Made by a program: the position numbers and the translations under genes. Shown piece after piece: positions 8,616 to 19,260 of a stretch of DNA of 64,000 nucleotides (its first letter is position 1; every line of letters begins with the position of its first letter). The notes under the pieces were generated by a model that made no database searches, was not told where the DNA came from, and saw only the letters and a program-made list of their open reading frames with translations. The stretch comes from Halopiger xanaduensis SH-6. Lineage in GTDB: Archaea > Halobacteriota > Halobacteria > Halobacteriales > Natrialbaceae. The stretch covers positions 1,128,270 through 1,192,269 of the forward strand of contig NC_015666.1 in assembly GCF_000217715.1 (NCBI RefSeq), in the 5' to 3' direction.

Positions 8616-9872
8616 ATGACCCGCGCGCTACCTGCCCTCCTCACAGTACTCGTCCTCTTTTCCCTTCCTGCGACAGTTCTTGTCGGGGCGGACACCGAGG
8701 TCGGAACCGGGACTCAATCCGACGGACAGCAGACCGCCCAACAACAAACGCCGGTTACCGTCGAAAACACGACGAATCGACTCCCGCTCGAGGGGGAAAC
8801 GATGGGCGGATACGTCGAACACACCCCGGATCTCGGCACGGCGCTCGCAAACGCCGACGACAAGCTTCGAATCGATCATGAACAGTACGTCATCGTCGAG
8901 AGCGAGTTTGACGAAGCAAGTGCCGACGAGCGCGAGGCGATGATCGAGGCCGCCTATAATCGGACTCAAAACCGAACTGAAGCGCTTGAGGAACGCGAAC
9001 GGGACGCTATCGAGGCATACGTCGCCGGGGAACAGAGCGAAACCGAGGTTCTCGGAACGATCGCTCGAAATTACCACGAAGCGGTGCTGTTAGACGAGGC
9101 GATTAACGATCTCGAAACCAAGTCCTATCGGACGTCCGGCTACTCCCTGCCGTCCGATCGAATGCGAGCCGATCGAACGATTCTCGAGGCGCACCGCACG
9201 GAACTTCGAGCGGGAATCGCGACGACGTCCGACTCCGAGACGTATTCGGTGCTGTTCGAAGCGTCCGCGAACGCGAGCGGCTACCGGCTCTCCGCGATCG
9301 ACGGCAGTAATTATCTTACCGAAACCGTTCGGTTCGACAATCGCGATCCGACCCAACCCGATCAGTTCGCCGAGTACGAGTCGATCGATCGGGCCGATTC
9401 TCTCTATCCGTGGGCTGCCGATTCGATCAGCGGCGATTTCCCGAGTTCGCAGGATCACAGTACACTGAAGAACCTCTACTGGATCGAATACGCTCACGAG
9501 AAGGGGAACCTCGAGGTCTATCTCGACGGCGGAACCGGGCACGTGTACCGCGAGGTGCAGGTCCTCTCGGTCGGATCGCTTCCCGTTGCCGGCGAGCGGA
9601 CGCATTCGGAGGACGGGATCGAACTGTCGCTCGACGAAACGCCGGCGAACGGTCCCGCCGAGATTACCGTCGTCGATTCGGCGACGGACGAGCCGGAATC
9701 GGCGACGATTTCGATCGACGGATTCGAGATCGGAACGACTGATCCCGACGACGGGACGCACTGGATCGTCCCGCCGAGCGGCGGGGAGTACGAACTACAG
9801 GTCGAGACGCCATCCGAAACCCTCAACGTGACCGTTTCGTCCGCGGATTTTAGGTCGAATACAAGTCGTTAA
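8616..9872 (+). CDS. Secreted protein with C-terminal Ig-like domain
   Basis: 418 residues. It has a Sec-type signal peptide (MTRALPALLTVLVLFSLPATVLVGA), a charged helical N-terminal part of about 100-150 residues, a beta-rich middle, and a C-terminal segment at about 345-410 (ITVVDSATDEPESATISIDGF) that looks like a carboxypeptidase-regulatory or Ig-like fold. It resembles a haloarchaeal DUF7096/DUF7094-type protein, from memory only. TTTATAT at about 8586 lies 30 nt before the ATG, so the transcript is probably leaderless. It pairs divergently with the wHTH gene and is followed by a pilin-like gene. Confidence 0.7.
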   Translation: MTRALPALLTVLVLFSLPATVLVGADTEVGTGTQSDGQQTAQQQTPVTVENTTNRLPLEGETMGGYVEHTPDLGTALANADDKLRIDHEQYVIVESEFDEASADEREAMIEAAYNRTQNRTEALEERERDAIEAYVAGEQSETEVLGTIARNYHEAVLLDEAINDLETKSYRTSGYSLPSDRMRADRTILEAHRTELRAGIATTSDSETYSVLFEASANASGYRLSAIDGSNYLTETVRFDNRDPTQPDQFAEYESIDRADSLYPWAADSISGDFPSSQDHSTLKNLYWIEYAHEKGNLEVYLDGGTGHVYREVQVLSVGSLPVAGERTHSEDGIELSLDETPANGPAEITVVDSATDEPESATISIDGFEIGTTDPDDGTHWIVPPSGGEYELQVETPSETLNVTVSSADFRSNTSR

Positions 9873-9953
9873 GCGAACCGCTCTTTCGGAGCCGCGGTCA
9901 TTCTTTCCGGCTGTGGGAAGACGACGGCTCGAGACACCACTCCGATCCGACGG

Positions 9954-9960
9954 TTTATAT
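9954..9960 (+). promoter_or_regulatory. TATA box deciding a GTG start
   Basis: TTTATAT lies exactly 30 nt before the GTG at 9984. That spacing is typical of leaderless archaeal transcripts and supports GTG as the start of the following gene. Confidence 0.55.
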
Positions 9961-9983
9961 GTGTATCCGCGGCCAAAACCGCC

Positions 9984-10475
9984 GTGATCCGGCGAGCGTC
10001 GGTTTGCAAGACCCCATCCGATCGAAGCGTCAGTTCCGTTGTCGGAACGATCCTTCTGCTCGTCATCGCGGTCAGCGTCGCGGGCGTCATCTTGATCGGC
10101 GTCTCGACGTGGACTCCCGAATCGCCGGCGATGACGGCCTTCGAACTATCGGCCGATAGCGACCGGTCGACGATCACAATCGAACACCGCGTGGGGGACA
10201 CGATCGACGTTCGAGAACTGTCGATTACGGTGATCGTCGACGGCACGGAACTGACCGAACAGCCACCGGTCCCGTTCGTCGGTGCGACCGGGTTCGACGG
10301 CGCGCCGACGGGGCCGTTCAATGCGAAGGCCGATCCCAAGTGGAGCGCCGGCGAGCGAGCGTCGTTCGCCGTTGCGTCAACGAACGAGCCGTCGTTCAAG
10401 ATGGGCGATCTGGTTCGGGTCAGGCTGGTCGTCGACGGGCAGGTGATCGCGGATCTCGAGGCGGTCGCGCGGTAG
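9984..10475 (+). CDS. Type IV pilin-like protein (DUF1628 N-terminus)
   Basis: 163 residues with a GTG start. Near the N-terminus a short positively charged leader (KTPSDR) precedes a hydrophobic helix (SVSSVVGTILLLVIAVSVAG) typical of archaeal type IV pilins and archaellin-like proteins cleaved by the PibD prepilin peptidase. The remainder is a beta-rich, extracytoplasmic domain with no cysteine. It follows the secreted protein by about 110 nt in the same direction, so the two may form an envelope locus. Whether it forms pili is not known. Confidence 0.75.
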   Translation: MIRRASVCKTPSDRSVSSVVGTILLLVIAVSVAGVILIGVSTWTPESPAMTAFELSADSDRSTITIEHRVGDTIDVRELSITVIVDGTELTEQPPVPFVGATGFDGAPTGPFNAKADPKWSAGERASFAVASTNEPSFKMGDLVRVRLVVDGQVIADLEAVAR

Positions 10476-10476
10476 C

Positions 10477-11100
10477 CTATTCCGGCGCGCGACCGATCGT
10501 CGTAATCGCGACTTCCGGATCGTAGGAGGGGCCCATGAACGCGTGTTTCACGTCCTCGAAGCCGGCGGTCTTGAACATCGCGTCGGCCTCGTACTCGTCG
10601 TAAAACAGCATTATCGAGTCGGCCAGATACTGGGCGAGCACGTTGTCGGGGTAGTTCGGGCCGACGACCAGCACCTGGCCGCCGGGTTTCAGCACGCGGC
10701 GGAACTCCCGGAGGGCGAGAATCGGGTTCGGCCAGTACTCGATCGAGCCCGAGGACCAGACGACGTCGAAGGTGTCGGTCGCGAAGGGGAGTCGCTCGGC
10801 GTCGCCGCGGTGGAAGTGGACCGGCGGCGCCCGTTTGCCGAACTTCGCGTAGGCCTGCTCGAGCTGGTGTTCGCTCTGGTCGAGCGCGTAGACTTCGTCG
10901 ACGTGCTCGAGCAGCCCCTCGGTCGCGAAGCCGGTGCCGCAGCCGACGTCGAGTACCGTCATGTCGTCCTCGAGGTCGAGCAGACCGAGCGCGTCCGCGC
11001 GCATCTCCTCGGTCCAGATGAAGGGGTTCACCTGGTCGTAGACCTTCGAGAGGTACTTGTAGAACAGCCGGGCCCGGGCTTTGTTCTCGAGAATTCCCAT
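10477..11100 (-). CDS. Class I SAM-dependent methyltransferase (quinone methyltransferase-like)
   Basis: 207 residues from the ATG at 11100 (MGILENKAR). The track-length extension upstream overlaps the atp promoter and is unlikely. The SAM-binding motif VLDVGCGTG lies near 50-58, followed by acidic motif II (VYALDQS) and GDAERLPF with DVVWSSGSIEYWP. The protein resembles haloarchaeal homologues of plant MPBQ/MSBQ methyltransferase, which are proposed to methylate menaquinone precursors; that function is inference. The stop is one base from the convergent pilin gene's stop. Confidence 0.75.
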   Translation of the reverse strand: MGILENKARARLFYKYLSKVYDQVNPFIWTEEMRADALGLLDLEDDMTVLDVGCGTGFATEGLLEHVDEVYALDQSEHQLEQAYAKFGKRAPPVHFHRGDAERLPFATDTFDVVWSSGSIEYWPNPILALREFRRVLKPGGQVLVVGPNYPDNVLAQYLADSIMLFYDEYEADAMFKTAGFEDVKHAFMGPSYDPEVAITTIGRAPE

Positions 11101-11255
11101 TGGAAGCGACTTTCGGGGCGATCGGGATATGTCTGCTGTTCCCGGTTCCACAGGGTTCGGTAATCGAAAGCTACCCGTCGATCGCGCAACCGGTGCGCGG
11201 GTGGCTTTCGCAACTACCATATACGCGCTCTATCAAACGTTCGCTTGCTTAGAGT

Positions 11256-11588
11256 ATGCCGAGGCCAGAGGTTCTCGAACGAATACAGTCGGCGGAGTCG
11301 GACGCCGATGAAATCGTCGCACAGGCGGAACAGGACCGCGACGAGCGAATAGCCGAGGCCCGGGAACGAGCCGAGGAGATTCGCACGGAAGCGGACCAAG
11401 AGGCACAGGAACTCAAAGAGCGCCGCCTCGAGGAGGCGCGCGAAGAAATCGATCAGGAGTGCGAACGCGTCCTCGAGGAGGGCGAGCGCGAGCGGGAGGC
11501 GCTGGCCGACCGCGCGCGGGATCGGGTCGACGAAGTGACCGACCACGTCGTCGAACTGTTCCAGGAGGACGTCCATGCTCAGACCTGA
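11256..11588 (+). CDS. atpH: A-type ATP synthase subunit H
   Basis: 110-residue, almost entirely helical and highly charged protein (repeated EAxERAEEIR and EEAREEI segments). It matches archaeal AhaH, which forms part of the peripheral stalk with subunit E. It is the first gene of an operon in the order H-I-K-E-C-F-A-B. It overlaps atpI by 14 bases, which implies translational coupling. An AT-rich box (atata, 11219-11223) lies about 35 nt upstream. Confidence 0.9.
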   Translation: MPRPEVLERIQSAESDADEIVAQAEQDRDERIAEARERAEEIRTEADQEAQELKERRLEEAREEIDQECERVLEEGEREREALADRARDRVDEVTDHVVELFQEDVHAQT

Positions 11589-13815
11589 GCGCATGAGCAA
11601 GGTCTCGGTGGCCGGTTCCAAGGGCGTCATGCCCGCGGTCATCGAGACGATCCACGAGCTGAACCTCGTTCACCTCTCGGACTACGACGGCTCCTGGGAG
11701 GGCTTCGACAACGGCAACCCGATCGAAGGGGCGGACGACGCCTCCGAGAAGCTGGTGACCGTTCGCGCCCTCGAGAGCACGCTCGACCTCGCGGATGCCG
11801 ACGTCGAACCCCAGCGGGGACAGCTCGACGAAAACTGGGAGAACCGGCTCGAGGAGATCCGCACGCGGGTCAACGAGCTCGACGACCAGCGCAGCGACGT
11901 GCGCGACGACCTGCGGCAGGTCGAGGAGCGAATCAACCGCGTCGCACCGTTCGCGGAGTTGGGCATCGACCTCGACCTGCTGTCGGGGTACGAGACGATC
12001 GACGTCGTCGTCGGCGAGGGCCGCGTCGACGCGATCGAGGACGCTCTCGAAGCGTCCGACGAGATCCGCGCGTACGAGACGTTCACCGGCGGCGACGTCG
12101 TCGCCGTCGCGGCCGCGCCGACCGACGACGCCGGCGCGAACCCGATCGACGACGCGCTCGTCGGCGTCGAGTTCACCCGTCACGAGGTGCCAGACACCGA
12201 GAAGAGCCCGTCGGCCTACGTCGACGACCTCGAGTCGCGCAAGGCCGACCTCGAGTCGCGTCTCGAGGAGATCGACGCCGAACTCGCGGAGATCCGCCGC
12301 AAGGAGGGATCGTTCCTCCTGCAGGTCGAATCGGAACTGTCGATCGAGGTCCAGCGCGCGGAGGCGCCGCTGCAGTTCGCGACGACGGGCCGCGCGTTCG
12401 TCGCCGAGGGCTGGATCCCGACCGACGAGTACGACCGACTCCGCTCCGCGCTGCGGGACGCAGTCGGCGATAGCGTCGAGATCGAGGAGTTAGAGCGGGC
12501 CGACTACGACCGTCACGGCGCTCACTCCCACACGGAAGAGGTTCAGAAGGGCGCACCCGCCGCCGAAGACGAGGACGACGAACCGTCCCCCGAGGCCGAC
12601 GAGGAGCCCCAGAAGGCCGTCACCGACGGCGGCTCCGCGGTGACGATGGGCGACGAACCGCCGACGGTCCAGAACAACCCCGGACCGGCCAGGCCGTTCG
12701 AGGTGCTGGTCCAGGCGGTCAACCGTCCCAAGTACAGCGAACTCGACCCGACGATCTTCCTGTTCCTGACGTTCCCGGCGTTCTTCGGGTTCATGATCGG
12801 GGACTTCGGGTACGGGCTCCTGTACGTCGCCATCGGCGCGTACATGGCTACGCAGTTCGACAGTAAGGGCATCACCAGCCTCGGCGGCGTCGCCATCTGG
12901 GCCGGCTTGTTCACGATGCTGTTCGGCATCATCTACGGCGAGATCTTCGGGCTGCACGTACTCGGCGAGTGGCTCTTCGGCGGGAGCGACCTCCTGCCGC
13001 TCAACAAGGGTCTCGAGCCGGCGGCAGCCGACTTCGCGCTCGGGTGGATGGTCGTGAGCGTGCTCGCCGGGATCGTCCACCTGAACATCGGGTACATCCT
13101 GGACTTCTACGAGAACCTCAGCCACGGCGTCAAGGACGCCGTCTTCCACAGCGGCTCGTGGCTCCTGATGCTCAACGGCATCTGGATCTGGATCTTCTCG
13201 CGACAGGCAGCGGGCACGAAGCCCGGTTTCCTGTTCGAGACGTTCGCGAGCGACGGCCCGTTCCCCATCGGGTTCACCGGCTTCCCGGAGTGGGTGCTCG
13301 TGACGATCCCGCTGGGGATCGCCGACTTCCCGCTCTCGGCGCCGCTGCTCGTCTTCTTCATCGGGTTCGCGCTGCTCATCATCAGCGAACCGGTCGAAGC
13401 GGTCGAGTTCATCGACGTCATCGTCAACGTCTTCTCGTACACCCGAATGGGCGCAGTGTTGCTCGCGAAGGCCGGGATGGCCTTCGTCGTCAACCTGCTG
13501 TTCTTCGGGGCGTACCGGGACCCGGAGGGCGCATTCCACTTCCTGCGGAACCACGAACCGAGCTACGTCGCCGAACACTACGGCGAAGGCGCCGAGGTCA
13601 TCTTCGGCGGCCTCATGCACTCGGGGACCGCAGGGCTGCTCGGCGGTCTGATCATTCTAGTGGTCGGACACATCGTCGTGCTAGCGCTTGGCGTGACAAG
13701 CGCCGGCTTACAGGCTGTGCGCCTCGAGTACGTCGAGTTCTTTAACAAGTTTTATGATGGCGGTGGGGAGAAATACGAACCGTTCGGACACGATCGAACC
13801 TACAGCGAGGACTAA
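11575..13815 (+). CDS. atpI: A-type ATP synthase subunit I
   Basis: 746 residues. Subunit I (a-like) holds the proton or sodium half-channels and the stator. The N-terminus MLRPERMSKV is the family signature. It is followed by about 320 residues of coiled-coil-rich cytoplasmic domain, an acidic Pro/Glu linker (about 325-360), and a membrane domain with seven to eight helices from about 390, including EPVEAVEFIDVIVNVFSYTRM with the functionally important Arg. The start at 11575 lies inside atpH. A second ATG at 11593 is possible but less typical. Confidence 0.93.
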   Translation: MLRPERMSKVSVAGSKGVMPAVIETIHELNLVHLSDYDGSWEGFDNGNPIEGADDASEKLVTVRALESTLDLADADVEPQRGQLDENWENRLEEIRTRVNELDDQRSDVRDDLRQVEERINRVAPFAELGIDLDLLSGYETIDVVVGEGRVDAIEDALEASDEIRAYETFTGGDVVAVAAAPTDDAGANPIDDALVGVEFTRHEVPDTEKSPSAYVDDLESRKADLESRLEEIDAELAEIRRKEGSFLLQVESELSIEVQRAEAPLQFATTGRAFVAEGWIPTDEYDRLRSALRDAVGDSVEIEELERADYDRHGAHSHTEEVQKGAPAAEDEDDEPSPEADEEPQKAVTDGGSAVTMGDEPPTVQNNPGPARPFEVLVQAVNRPKYSELDPTIFLFLTFPAFFGFMIGDFGYGLLYVAIGAYMATQFDSKGITSLGGVAIWAGLFTMLFGIIYGEIFGLHVLGEWLFGGSDLLPLNKGLEPAAADFALGWMVVSVLAGIVHLNIGYILDFYENLSHGVKDAVFHSGSWLLMLNGIWIWIFSRQAAGTKPGFLFETFASDGPFPIGFTGFPEWVLVTIPLGIADFPLSAPLLVFFIGFALLIISEPVEAVEFIDVIVNVFSYTRMGAVLLAKAGMAFVVNLLFFGAYRDPEGAFHFLRNHEPSYVAEHYGEGAEVIFGGLMHSGTAGLLGGLIILVVGHIVVLALGVTSAGLQAVRLEYVEFFNKFYDGGGEKYEPFGHDRTYSED

Positions 13816-13818
13816 CCA

Positions 13819-14094
13819 ATGATGGAACCACTGACAGCGTTCACGGAAGTTGTACTGCAGAACGGAGAATCAGCCGGAAACGCCGCGCCGTTCCTTACTG
13901 ACGCGGGTGCCGCTGCGATCGCGGTCGGTCTCGCTGCGCTCGCATCGGGGTACGCCGAGCGCGGTATCGGTGCGGCTGCCGTCGGCGCACTGGCCGAGGA
14001 CGACGACCTGTTCGTCCCGGGCCTGATCATGACCGTCCTGCCTGAGACGCTCGTGATCCTGGCCCTGGTCGTCGTCTTCATCGTCGGAGCATAA
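13819..14094 (+). CDS. atpK: A-type ATP synthase subunit K (c-ring proteolipid)
   Basis: 91 residues. Two helices are visible: about 28-50 (AAAIAVGLAALASGYAERGIG) and 64-90. The ion-binding carboxylate is Glu76 in VLPETLVILALVV. It is therefore a two-helix subunit, which in haloarchaea couples protons. It starts 3 nt after the atpI stop; 24 nt separate it from atpE. Confidence 0.92.
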   Translation: MMEPLTAFTEVVLQNGESAGNAAPFLTDAGAAAIAVGLAALASGYAERGIGAAAVGALAEDDDLFVPGLIMTVLPETLVILALVVVFIVGA

Positions 14095-14118
14095 CCGCCT
14101 TCCCCGTTTCTTTCACCA

Positions 14119-14706
14119 ATGAGTTTGGACACAGTCGTTGAAGACATTCGGGAAGAGGCCCACGCGCGTGCGGAGGAAATCCGTGCCGAGGGCGAGTCTC
14201 GAGCCGACGAGATCGAGTCGGCCGCCGAGGAAGACGCCGAGGCGACCCTCGAGGAGGCCGAGCGGGAGGTCGACCGCGAGATCGACCAACTGCGCGAACA
14301 GCGCCTCTCCAGCGCGAAGCTGGAGGCGAAACAGAAGCGCCTGGAGGCGCGCCGCGACGTCCTCGGCGAGGTCCGCGAGCAGGTCGAGGAAGAACTCGCC
14401 TCGCTCGACGGGAACACCCGCGAGGAGCTCACCCGCGCCCTGCTCGAGGCCGCCGGCACCGAGTTCGACGCGGGCGACGACGTCAGCGTCTACGGTCGCG
14501 AGGACGACCGGGAGCTGATCGAGTCGATCCTCGAGGACGACGCGTTCGACGGCTACGAGTACGCCGGCGAGCGCGACTGCCTCGGCGGCGTCGTCGTCGA
14601 GAGCGACCAGTCCCGCGTCCGGGTCAACAACACGTTCGACTCGGTGCTCGAGGACGTCTGGGAGGACAACCTCCAGGCAATCAGCAACCGACTCTTCGAA
14701 CAATGA
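14119..14706 (+). CDS. atpE: A-type ATP synthase subunit E
   Basis: 195 residues. It has a long charged N-terminal coiled coil (about 1-110) and a globular C-terminal domain with CLGGVVVESDQSRVRVNNTFDSVL, the E-subunit signature. It forms the peripheral stalk with H. It overlaps atpC by 4 bases (ATGA). Confidence 0.92.
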   Translation: MSLDTVVEDIREEAHARAEEIRAEGESRADEIESAAEEDAEATLEEAEREVDREIDQLREQRLSSAKLEAKQKRLEARRDVLGEVREQVEEELASLDGNTREELTRALLEAAGTEFDAGDDVSVYGREDDRELIESILEDDAFDGYEYAGERDCLGGVVVESDQSRVRVNNTFDSVLEDVWEDNLQAISNRLFEQ

Positions 14707-15752
14707 GCCTCGGTGCCTCGAACACGGAGTACGTCAACGCTCGCGTTCGGTCGCGACGAGCCAAGCTGTTCGACGACGAGGATTACCGCAAGCTGGTCCG
14801 GATGGGACCGAGCGAGATCGCTCGGTTCATGGAGGAGTCGGAGTACGAACGCGAGATCAACGAGCTCGGGGCACGCTTTTCGGGAGTCGATCTGATCGAG
14901 TACGCGTTGAACCGCAACCTCGCGAAGCACTTCCAGGACCTGCTGGACTGGGCGGAGGGACGGCTCTACGACCTGATCAGCCGGTACCTCCGGAAGTTCG
15001 ACGTCTGGAACGTCAAGACGATTATCCGCGGGATCTACACCGACACGCCCGCGGAGGGAATCCAGACGGACCTCATCCGCGCCGGCGAACTCGACGACGC
15101 GACGCTCGATCGGCTGCTCGAGGTCGACGAGATCGAAGACGTCGTCGAACTCCTCTCGGACACCATCTACTACGAGCCGCTCTCGGAGGGGCTCGAGGAG
15201 TTCGAGGAGACCGGGACTCTCGTCCCGCTCGAGAACGCCCTCGACCGGGAGTTCTACGAGCACCTGCTCGACGACCTCGGCCGTCCCGAGGAGGGGCCGG
15301 AAGCGAAGTACGTCGAGTTCCTGGAAGCGGAGATCGACTTCCGCAACGCCCGCAACGCCCTGCGGCTCGCTCGCAGCGGTGCCGACCTCGATCCCGCGGC
15401 CTACTACATCGCGGGCGGCGTGCTGTTCGACGAGTCGGAGCTGAGTCGGCTCGTCGCCGACTACGACGAACTCGTCGACCACATCGACGACAGTCGGTAC
15501 GGCGACCGGCTCTCGGGCGCGCTGGATCAGCTGCGCGACGCTGACAGCCTTATCCAGTTCGAGCACGCACTAGACGCTGCGCTGCTCGAGTACGCGGACA
15601 CGCTCTCGAGCATCTATCCGGTGTCGGTGTCGGCCGTGCTGTCGTACATCCTCGCGAAGGAGCGCGAGGTCGAGAACATCCGCGCGATCGCGCGGGGCCG
15701 CGAGGTCGGGCTCGACGAGAGCGAGATCGAAGAGGAGCTGGTGATCCTATGA
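14703..15752 (+). CDS. atpC: A-type ATP synthase subunit C
   Basis: 349 residues matching the d/C subunit that links the central rotor to the c-ring. The all-helical protein has three repeats, with landmarks YVNARVRSRRAKLF near the N-terminus and YILAKEREVENIRAIARG at the C-terminus. It overlaps both neighbours by 4 bases (ATGA). Confidence 0.92.
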   Translation: MSLGASNTEYVNARVRSRRAKLFDDEDYRKLVRMGPSEIARFMEESEYEREINELGARFSGVDLIEYALNRNLAKHFQDLLDWAEGRLYDLISRYLRKFDVWNVKTIIRGIYTDTPAEGIQTDLIRAGELDDATLDRLLEVDEIEDVVELLSDTIYYEPLSEGLEEFEETGTLVPLENALDREFYEHLLDDLGRPEEGPEAKYVEFLEAEIDFRNARNALRLARSGADLDPAAYYIAGGVLFDESELSRLVADYDELVDHIDDSRYGDRLSGALDQLRDADSLIQFEHALDAALLEYADTLSSIYPVSVSAVLSYILAKEREVENIRAIARGREVGLDESEIEEELVIL

Positions 15753-16081
15753 GCCAGGAAATCGCAGTCGTCGGCAGTCCGGAGTTTACGACCGGCTTCC
15801 GCCTCGCGGGAGTCCGTCGCTTCGAGAACGTCCCGGACGACGAGAAAGGCACAGACTTAGACGACGCCGTCACGGACGTCTTGAACGACGACGACGTCGG
15901 TATCGTCGTCATGCACGACGACGACCTCGAGTACCTCTCTCGAGGCGTTCGCCAGGACGTCGAGACGAGCGTCGAGCCGGTCGTCGTCACCATCGGGAGC
16001 GGCACCGGTGGCGGCGGACTCCGCGACCAGATCAAGCGTGCGATCGGTATCGACCTGATGGAAGAGGACGAAGAGAGCTAA
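15749..16081 (+). CDS. atpF: A-type ATP synthase subunit F
   Basis: 110 residues. IAVVGSPEFTTGFRLAGV and IVVMHDDDLEYL identify the central-stalk F subunit. It has a Rossmann-like N-terminal domain and a C-terminal helix (LRDQIKRAIGIDL). Its ATG overlaps the atpC stop, and atpA starts 3 nt after its own stop. Confidence 0.92.
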   Translation: MSQEIAVVGSPEFTTGFRLAGVRRFENVPDDEKGTDLDDAVTDVLNDDDVGIVVMHDDDLEYLSRGVRQDVETSVEPVVVTIGSGTGGGGLRDQIKRAIGIDLMEEDEES

Positions 16082-16084
16082 ACT

Positions 16085-17848
16085 ATGAGCCAGGCAGAAG
16101 ACATCGAATCCGTCGACGAAGACGGTGTAATCGAAAGCGTGAGCGGTCCGGTCGTGACCGCCACGGACCTCGACGCCCGGATGAACGACGTCGTCTACGT
16201 CGGCGACGAAGGGCTGATGGGCGAGGTCATCGAGATCGAAGGAAACCTGACCACGATTCAGGTCTACGAGGAAACGTCCGGCGTCGGCCCGGGCGAACCC
16301 GTCGAGAACACGGGCGAGCCCCTTTCCGTCGACCTCGGACCCGGCATGCTCGACTCCATCTACGACGGTGTCCAGCGTCCGCTGGACGTCCTCGAGGACA
16401 AGATGGGGACCGCGTTCCTCGACCGCGGGGTCGACGCGCCCGGTATCGACCTCGAGAAGCAGTGGGAGTTCACGGCCGAAGTCGAGGAAGGCGACGAGGT
16501 CGAACCCGGCGACGTCGTCGGGGTCGTCCCCGAGACGGTCACCATCGACCACAAGGTCATGGTGCCGCCGGACTACGAGGGCGGCGAAGTGACGTCGATC
16601 GAGAGCGGCGAGTTCACCGTCGAGGAGACCGTCGCCGAACTCTCCTCCGGCGAGGAAATCCAGATGCACCAGGAGTGGCCGGTCCGCGAGGCCCGTCCCG
16701 CCGGCAACAAGGAGACGCCGACCGAGCCGCTGGTGACGGGCCAGCGCGTCCAAGACGGCCTGTTCCCGCTCGCGAAGGGCGGGACGGCCGCGATTCCCGG
16801 TCCCTTCGGTTCCGGGAAGACCGTCACCCAGCAGCAACTCGCCAAGTGGTCCGACGCGGACATCGTCGTCTACATCGGCTGCGGCGAGCGCGGCAACGAG
16901 ATGACCGAGGTCATCGAGGACTTCCCGGAACTGCCGGACCCGCAGACCGGGAATCCGCTAATGGCCCGGACCTGCCTCATCGCCAACACGTCGAACATGC
17001 CCGTTGCAGCCCGCGAATCCTGCATTTACACGGGCATCACAATCGCGGAGTACTACCGCGACATGGGCTACGACGTCGCGCTGATGGCCGACTCCACCTC
17101 CCGGTGGGCCGAGGCCATGCGCGAAATCTCCTCCCGACTTGAGGAGATGCCCGGCGAGGAGGGGTACCCCGCATATCTGGCGGCCGCGCTCTCGGAGTTC
17201 TACGAGCGCGCCGGCAAGTTCCAGCTGATGAACGGCGACGAGGGGTCGATTTCGGTCGTCGGCGCGGTCTCGCCGCCGGGCGGCGACTTCTCCGAGCCGG
17301 TCACCCAGAACACGCTGCGTATCGTCAAGACGTTCTGGGCGCTGGACGCCGACCTCGCGGAACGTCGGCACTTCCCCTCGATCAACTGGAACGAGTCCTA
17401 CTCGCTGTACAAGGACCAGCTCGACCCGTGGTGGGAGGAAAACGTCGAAGACGACTGGGCGGAGACCCGCCAGTGGGCGGTCGACGTGTTAGACGAGGAG
17501 GACGAACTGCAGGAGATCGTCCAGCTCGTCGGGAAGGACGCCCTGCCGGAGGACCAGCAGCTCACGCTCGAGGTCGCTCGCTACCTGCGTGAGGCCTGGC
17601 TCCAGCAGAACGCCTTGCACGACGTCGACACCTACTGCGAACCGGAGAAGACCTACCGGATGCTCCAGGCCATCAAGACGTTCAACGACGAGGCGTTCGA
17701 GGCGCTGGATGCGGGCGTCCCGGTCGATGAGATTCAGGACATCGACGCCGCGCCGCGGCTCAACCGGATGGGTACCGCCGAGGACTGGGAGGACTTCATC
17801 GGCGAGATCGAAGCAGATCTCAAGGAACAACTGCGAGCACTGTACTAA
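16085..17848 (+). CDS. atpA: A-type ATP synthase catalytic subunit A
   Basis: 587 residues, the normal family length, with no intein. It contains the Walker A motif GPFGSGKT at about 238-245, the catalytic GERGNEM segment, the Walker B region ([14 protein letters not shown]), and the non-homologous insertion region typical of A/V subunits. It hydrolyses or synthesises ATP at the A-B interface. It is followed by atpB after 2 nt. Confidence 0.96.
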   Translation: MSQAEDIESVDEDGVIESVSGPVVTATDLDARMNDVVYVGDEGLMGEVIEIEGNLTTIQVYEETSGVGPGEPVENTGEPLSVDLGPGMLDSIYDGVQRPLDVLEDKMGTAFLDRGVDAPGIDLEKQWEFTAEVEEGDEVEPGDVVGVVPETVTIDHKVMVPPDYEGGEVTSIESGEFTVEETVAELSSGEEIQMHQEWPVREARPAGNKETPTEPLVTGQRVQDGLFPLAKGGTAAIPGPFGSGKTVTQQQLAKWSDADIVVYIGCGERGNEMTEVIEDFPELPDPQTGNPLMARTCLIANTSNMPVAARESCIYTGITIAEYYRDMGYDVALMADSTSRWAEAMREISSRLEEMPGEEGYPAYLAAALSEFYERAGKFQLMNGDEGSISVVGAVSPPGGDFSEPVTQNTLRIVKTFWALDADLAERRHFPSINWNESYSLYKDQLDPWWEENVEDDWAETRQWAVDVLDEEDELQEIVQLVGKDALPEDQQLTLEVARYLREAWLQQNALHDVDTYCEPEKTYRMLQAIKTFNDEAFEALDAGVPVDEIQDIDAAPRLNRMGTAEDWEDFIGEIEADLKEQLRALY

Positions 17849-17850
17849 CG

Positions 17851-19260
17851 ATGAAAGAATATCAAACGATCACGGAAATCAGCGGTCCGCTGGTGTTCGC
17901 CGAGGTCGACGAACCCGTCGGCTACGACGAGATCGTCGAGATCGAAACGCCGCAGGGAGAGACCCTGCGCGGACAGGTACTGGAATCGAGCGAGGGAATC
18001 GTCTCGATCCAGGTGTTCGAGGGGACCGGCGGCATCGACCGCAACGCCTCCGTGCGCTTCCTGGGCGAGACGATGAAGATGCCCGTCACCGAGGACCTGC
18101 TCGGACGGGTGCTCGACGGCTCCGGGAACCCGATCGACGGCGGTCCGGAGATCGTCCCCGACAAGCGCCAGGACATCGTCGGCAAGGCGATCAACCCCTA
18201 CTCGCGGGAGTATCCGGAGGAGTTCATCCAGACCGGCGTGTCGGCCATCGACGGCATGAACACGCTGGTTCGCGGCCAGAAGCTGCCGATCTTCTCCGGC
18301 TCCGGCCTGCCCCACAACGAACTCGCGCTCCAGATCGCCCGACAGGCGACCGTGCCGGAAGAGGAGGGCGAAGGCGGCTCCGAGTTCGCCGTCATCTTCG
18401 GCGCGATGGGGATCACCCAGGAAGAGGCAAACGAGTTCATGGACGACTTCGAGCGCACGGGCGCACTCGAGCGCTCGGTCGTCTTCATGAACCTCGCGGA
18501 CGACCCGGCCGTCGAGCGTCAGGTCACCCCGCGACTCGCGCTCACCACGGCCGAGTACCTGGCCTTCGAGAAGGACTACCATGTGCTGGTCATCCTCACG
18601 GACATGACCAACTACTGTGAGGCGCTGCGCGAGATCGGCGCCGCACGCGAGGAGGTCCCGGGACGCCGTGGCTACCCCGGGTACATGTACACCGACCTGG
18701 CCCAACTCTACGAGCGGGCCGGTCGTATCGAGGGCAAGGACGGATCGGTCACCCAGATCCCGATCCTGACGATGCCCGGCGACGACGACACCCACCCGAT
18801 TCCGGACCTGACGGGCTACATTACCGAGGGTCAGATCGTGATGGATCGGGACCTCAACAGCCAGGGTATCGAGCCGCCGATCAACGTTCTCCCGTCGCTG
18901 TCCCGACTGATGGACGACGGGATCGGCGAGGGCCTGACCCGCGAGGACCACGGCGACGTCTCCGACCAGATGTACGCCGCGTACGCGGAGGGTGAGGACC
19001 TGCGCGACCTCGTCAACATTGTCGGTCGCGAAGCCCTCTCCGAGCGGGACAACAAGTTCCTCGACTTCGCCGACCGCTTCGAGGAGGAGTTCGTCCAGCA
19101 GGGGTACGACACCAACCGCTCGATCGACGACACCCTCGAGCTCGGCTGGGACCTGCTGTCGGATCTCCCGAAGGCGGAACTCAACCGTATCGACGAGGAG
19201 CTCATCGAGGAGCACTACCGCGAAGACGAGACCGAAGCGGCCGAAGTGACGGCCGACTGA
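17851..19260 (+). CDS. atpB: A-type ATP synthase regulatory subunit B
   Basis: 469 residues. It is homologous to A, but the P-loop is degenerate ([11 protein letters not shown]), as in all B subunits, so it binds nucleotide without catalysis. [12 protein letters not shown] and [13 protein letters not shown] are family signatures. It is the last gene of the contiguous operon. atpD, which normally follows, is 927 bases further on behind two small genes. Confidence 0.95.
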   Translation: MKEYQTITEISGPLVFAEVDEPVGYDEIVEIETPQGETLRGQVLESSEGIVSIQVFEGTGGIDRNASVRFLGETMKMPVTEDLLGRVLDGSGNPIDGGPEIVPDKRQDIVGKAINPYSREYPEEFIQTGVSAIDGMNTLVRGQKLPIFSGSGLPHNELALQIARQATVPEEEGEGGSEFAVIFGAMGITQEEANEFMDDFERTGALERSVVFMNLADDPAVERQVTPRLALTTAEYLAFEKDYHVLVILTDMTNYCEALREIGAAREEVPGRRGYPGYMYTDLAQLYERAGRIEGKDGSVTQIPILTMPGDDDTHPIPDLTGYITEGQIVMDRDLNSQGIEPPINVLPSLSRLMDDGIGEGLTREDHGDVSDQMYAAYAEGEDLRDLVNIVGREALSERDNKFLDFADRFEEEFVQQGYDTNRSIDDTLELGWDLLSDLPKAELNRIDEELIEEHYREDETEAAEVTAD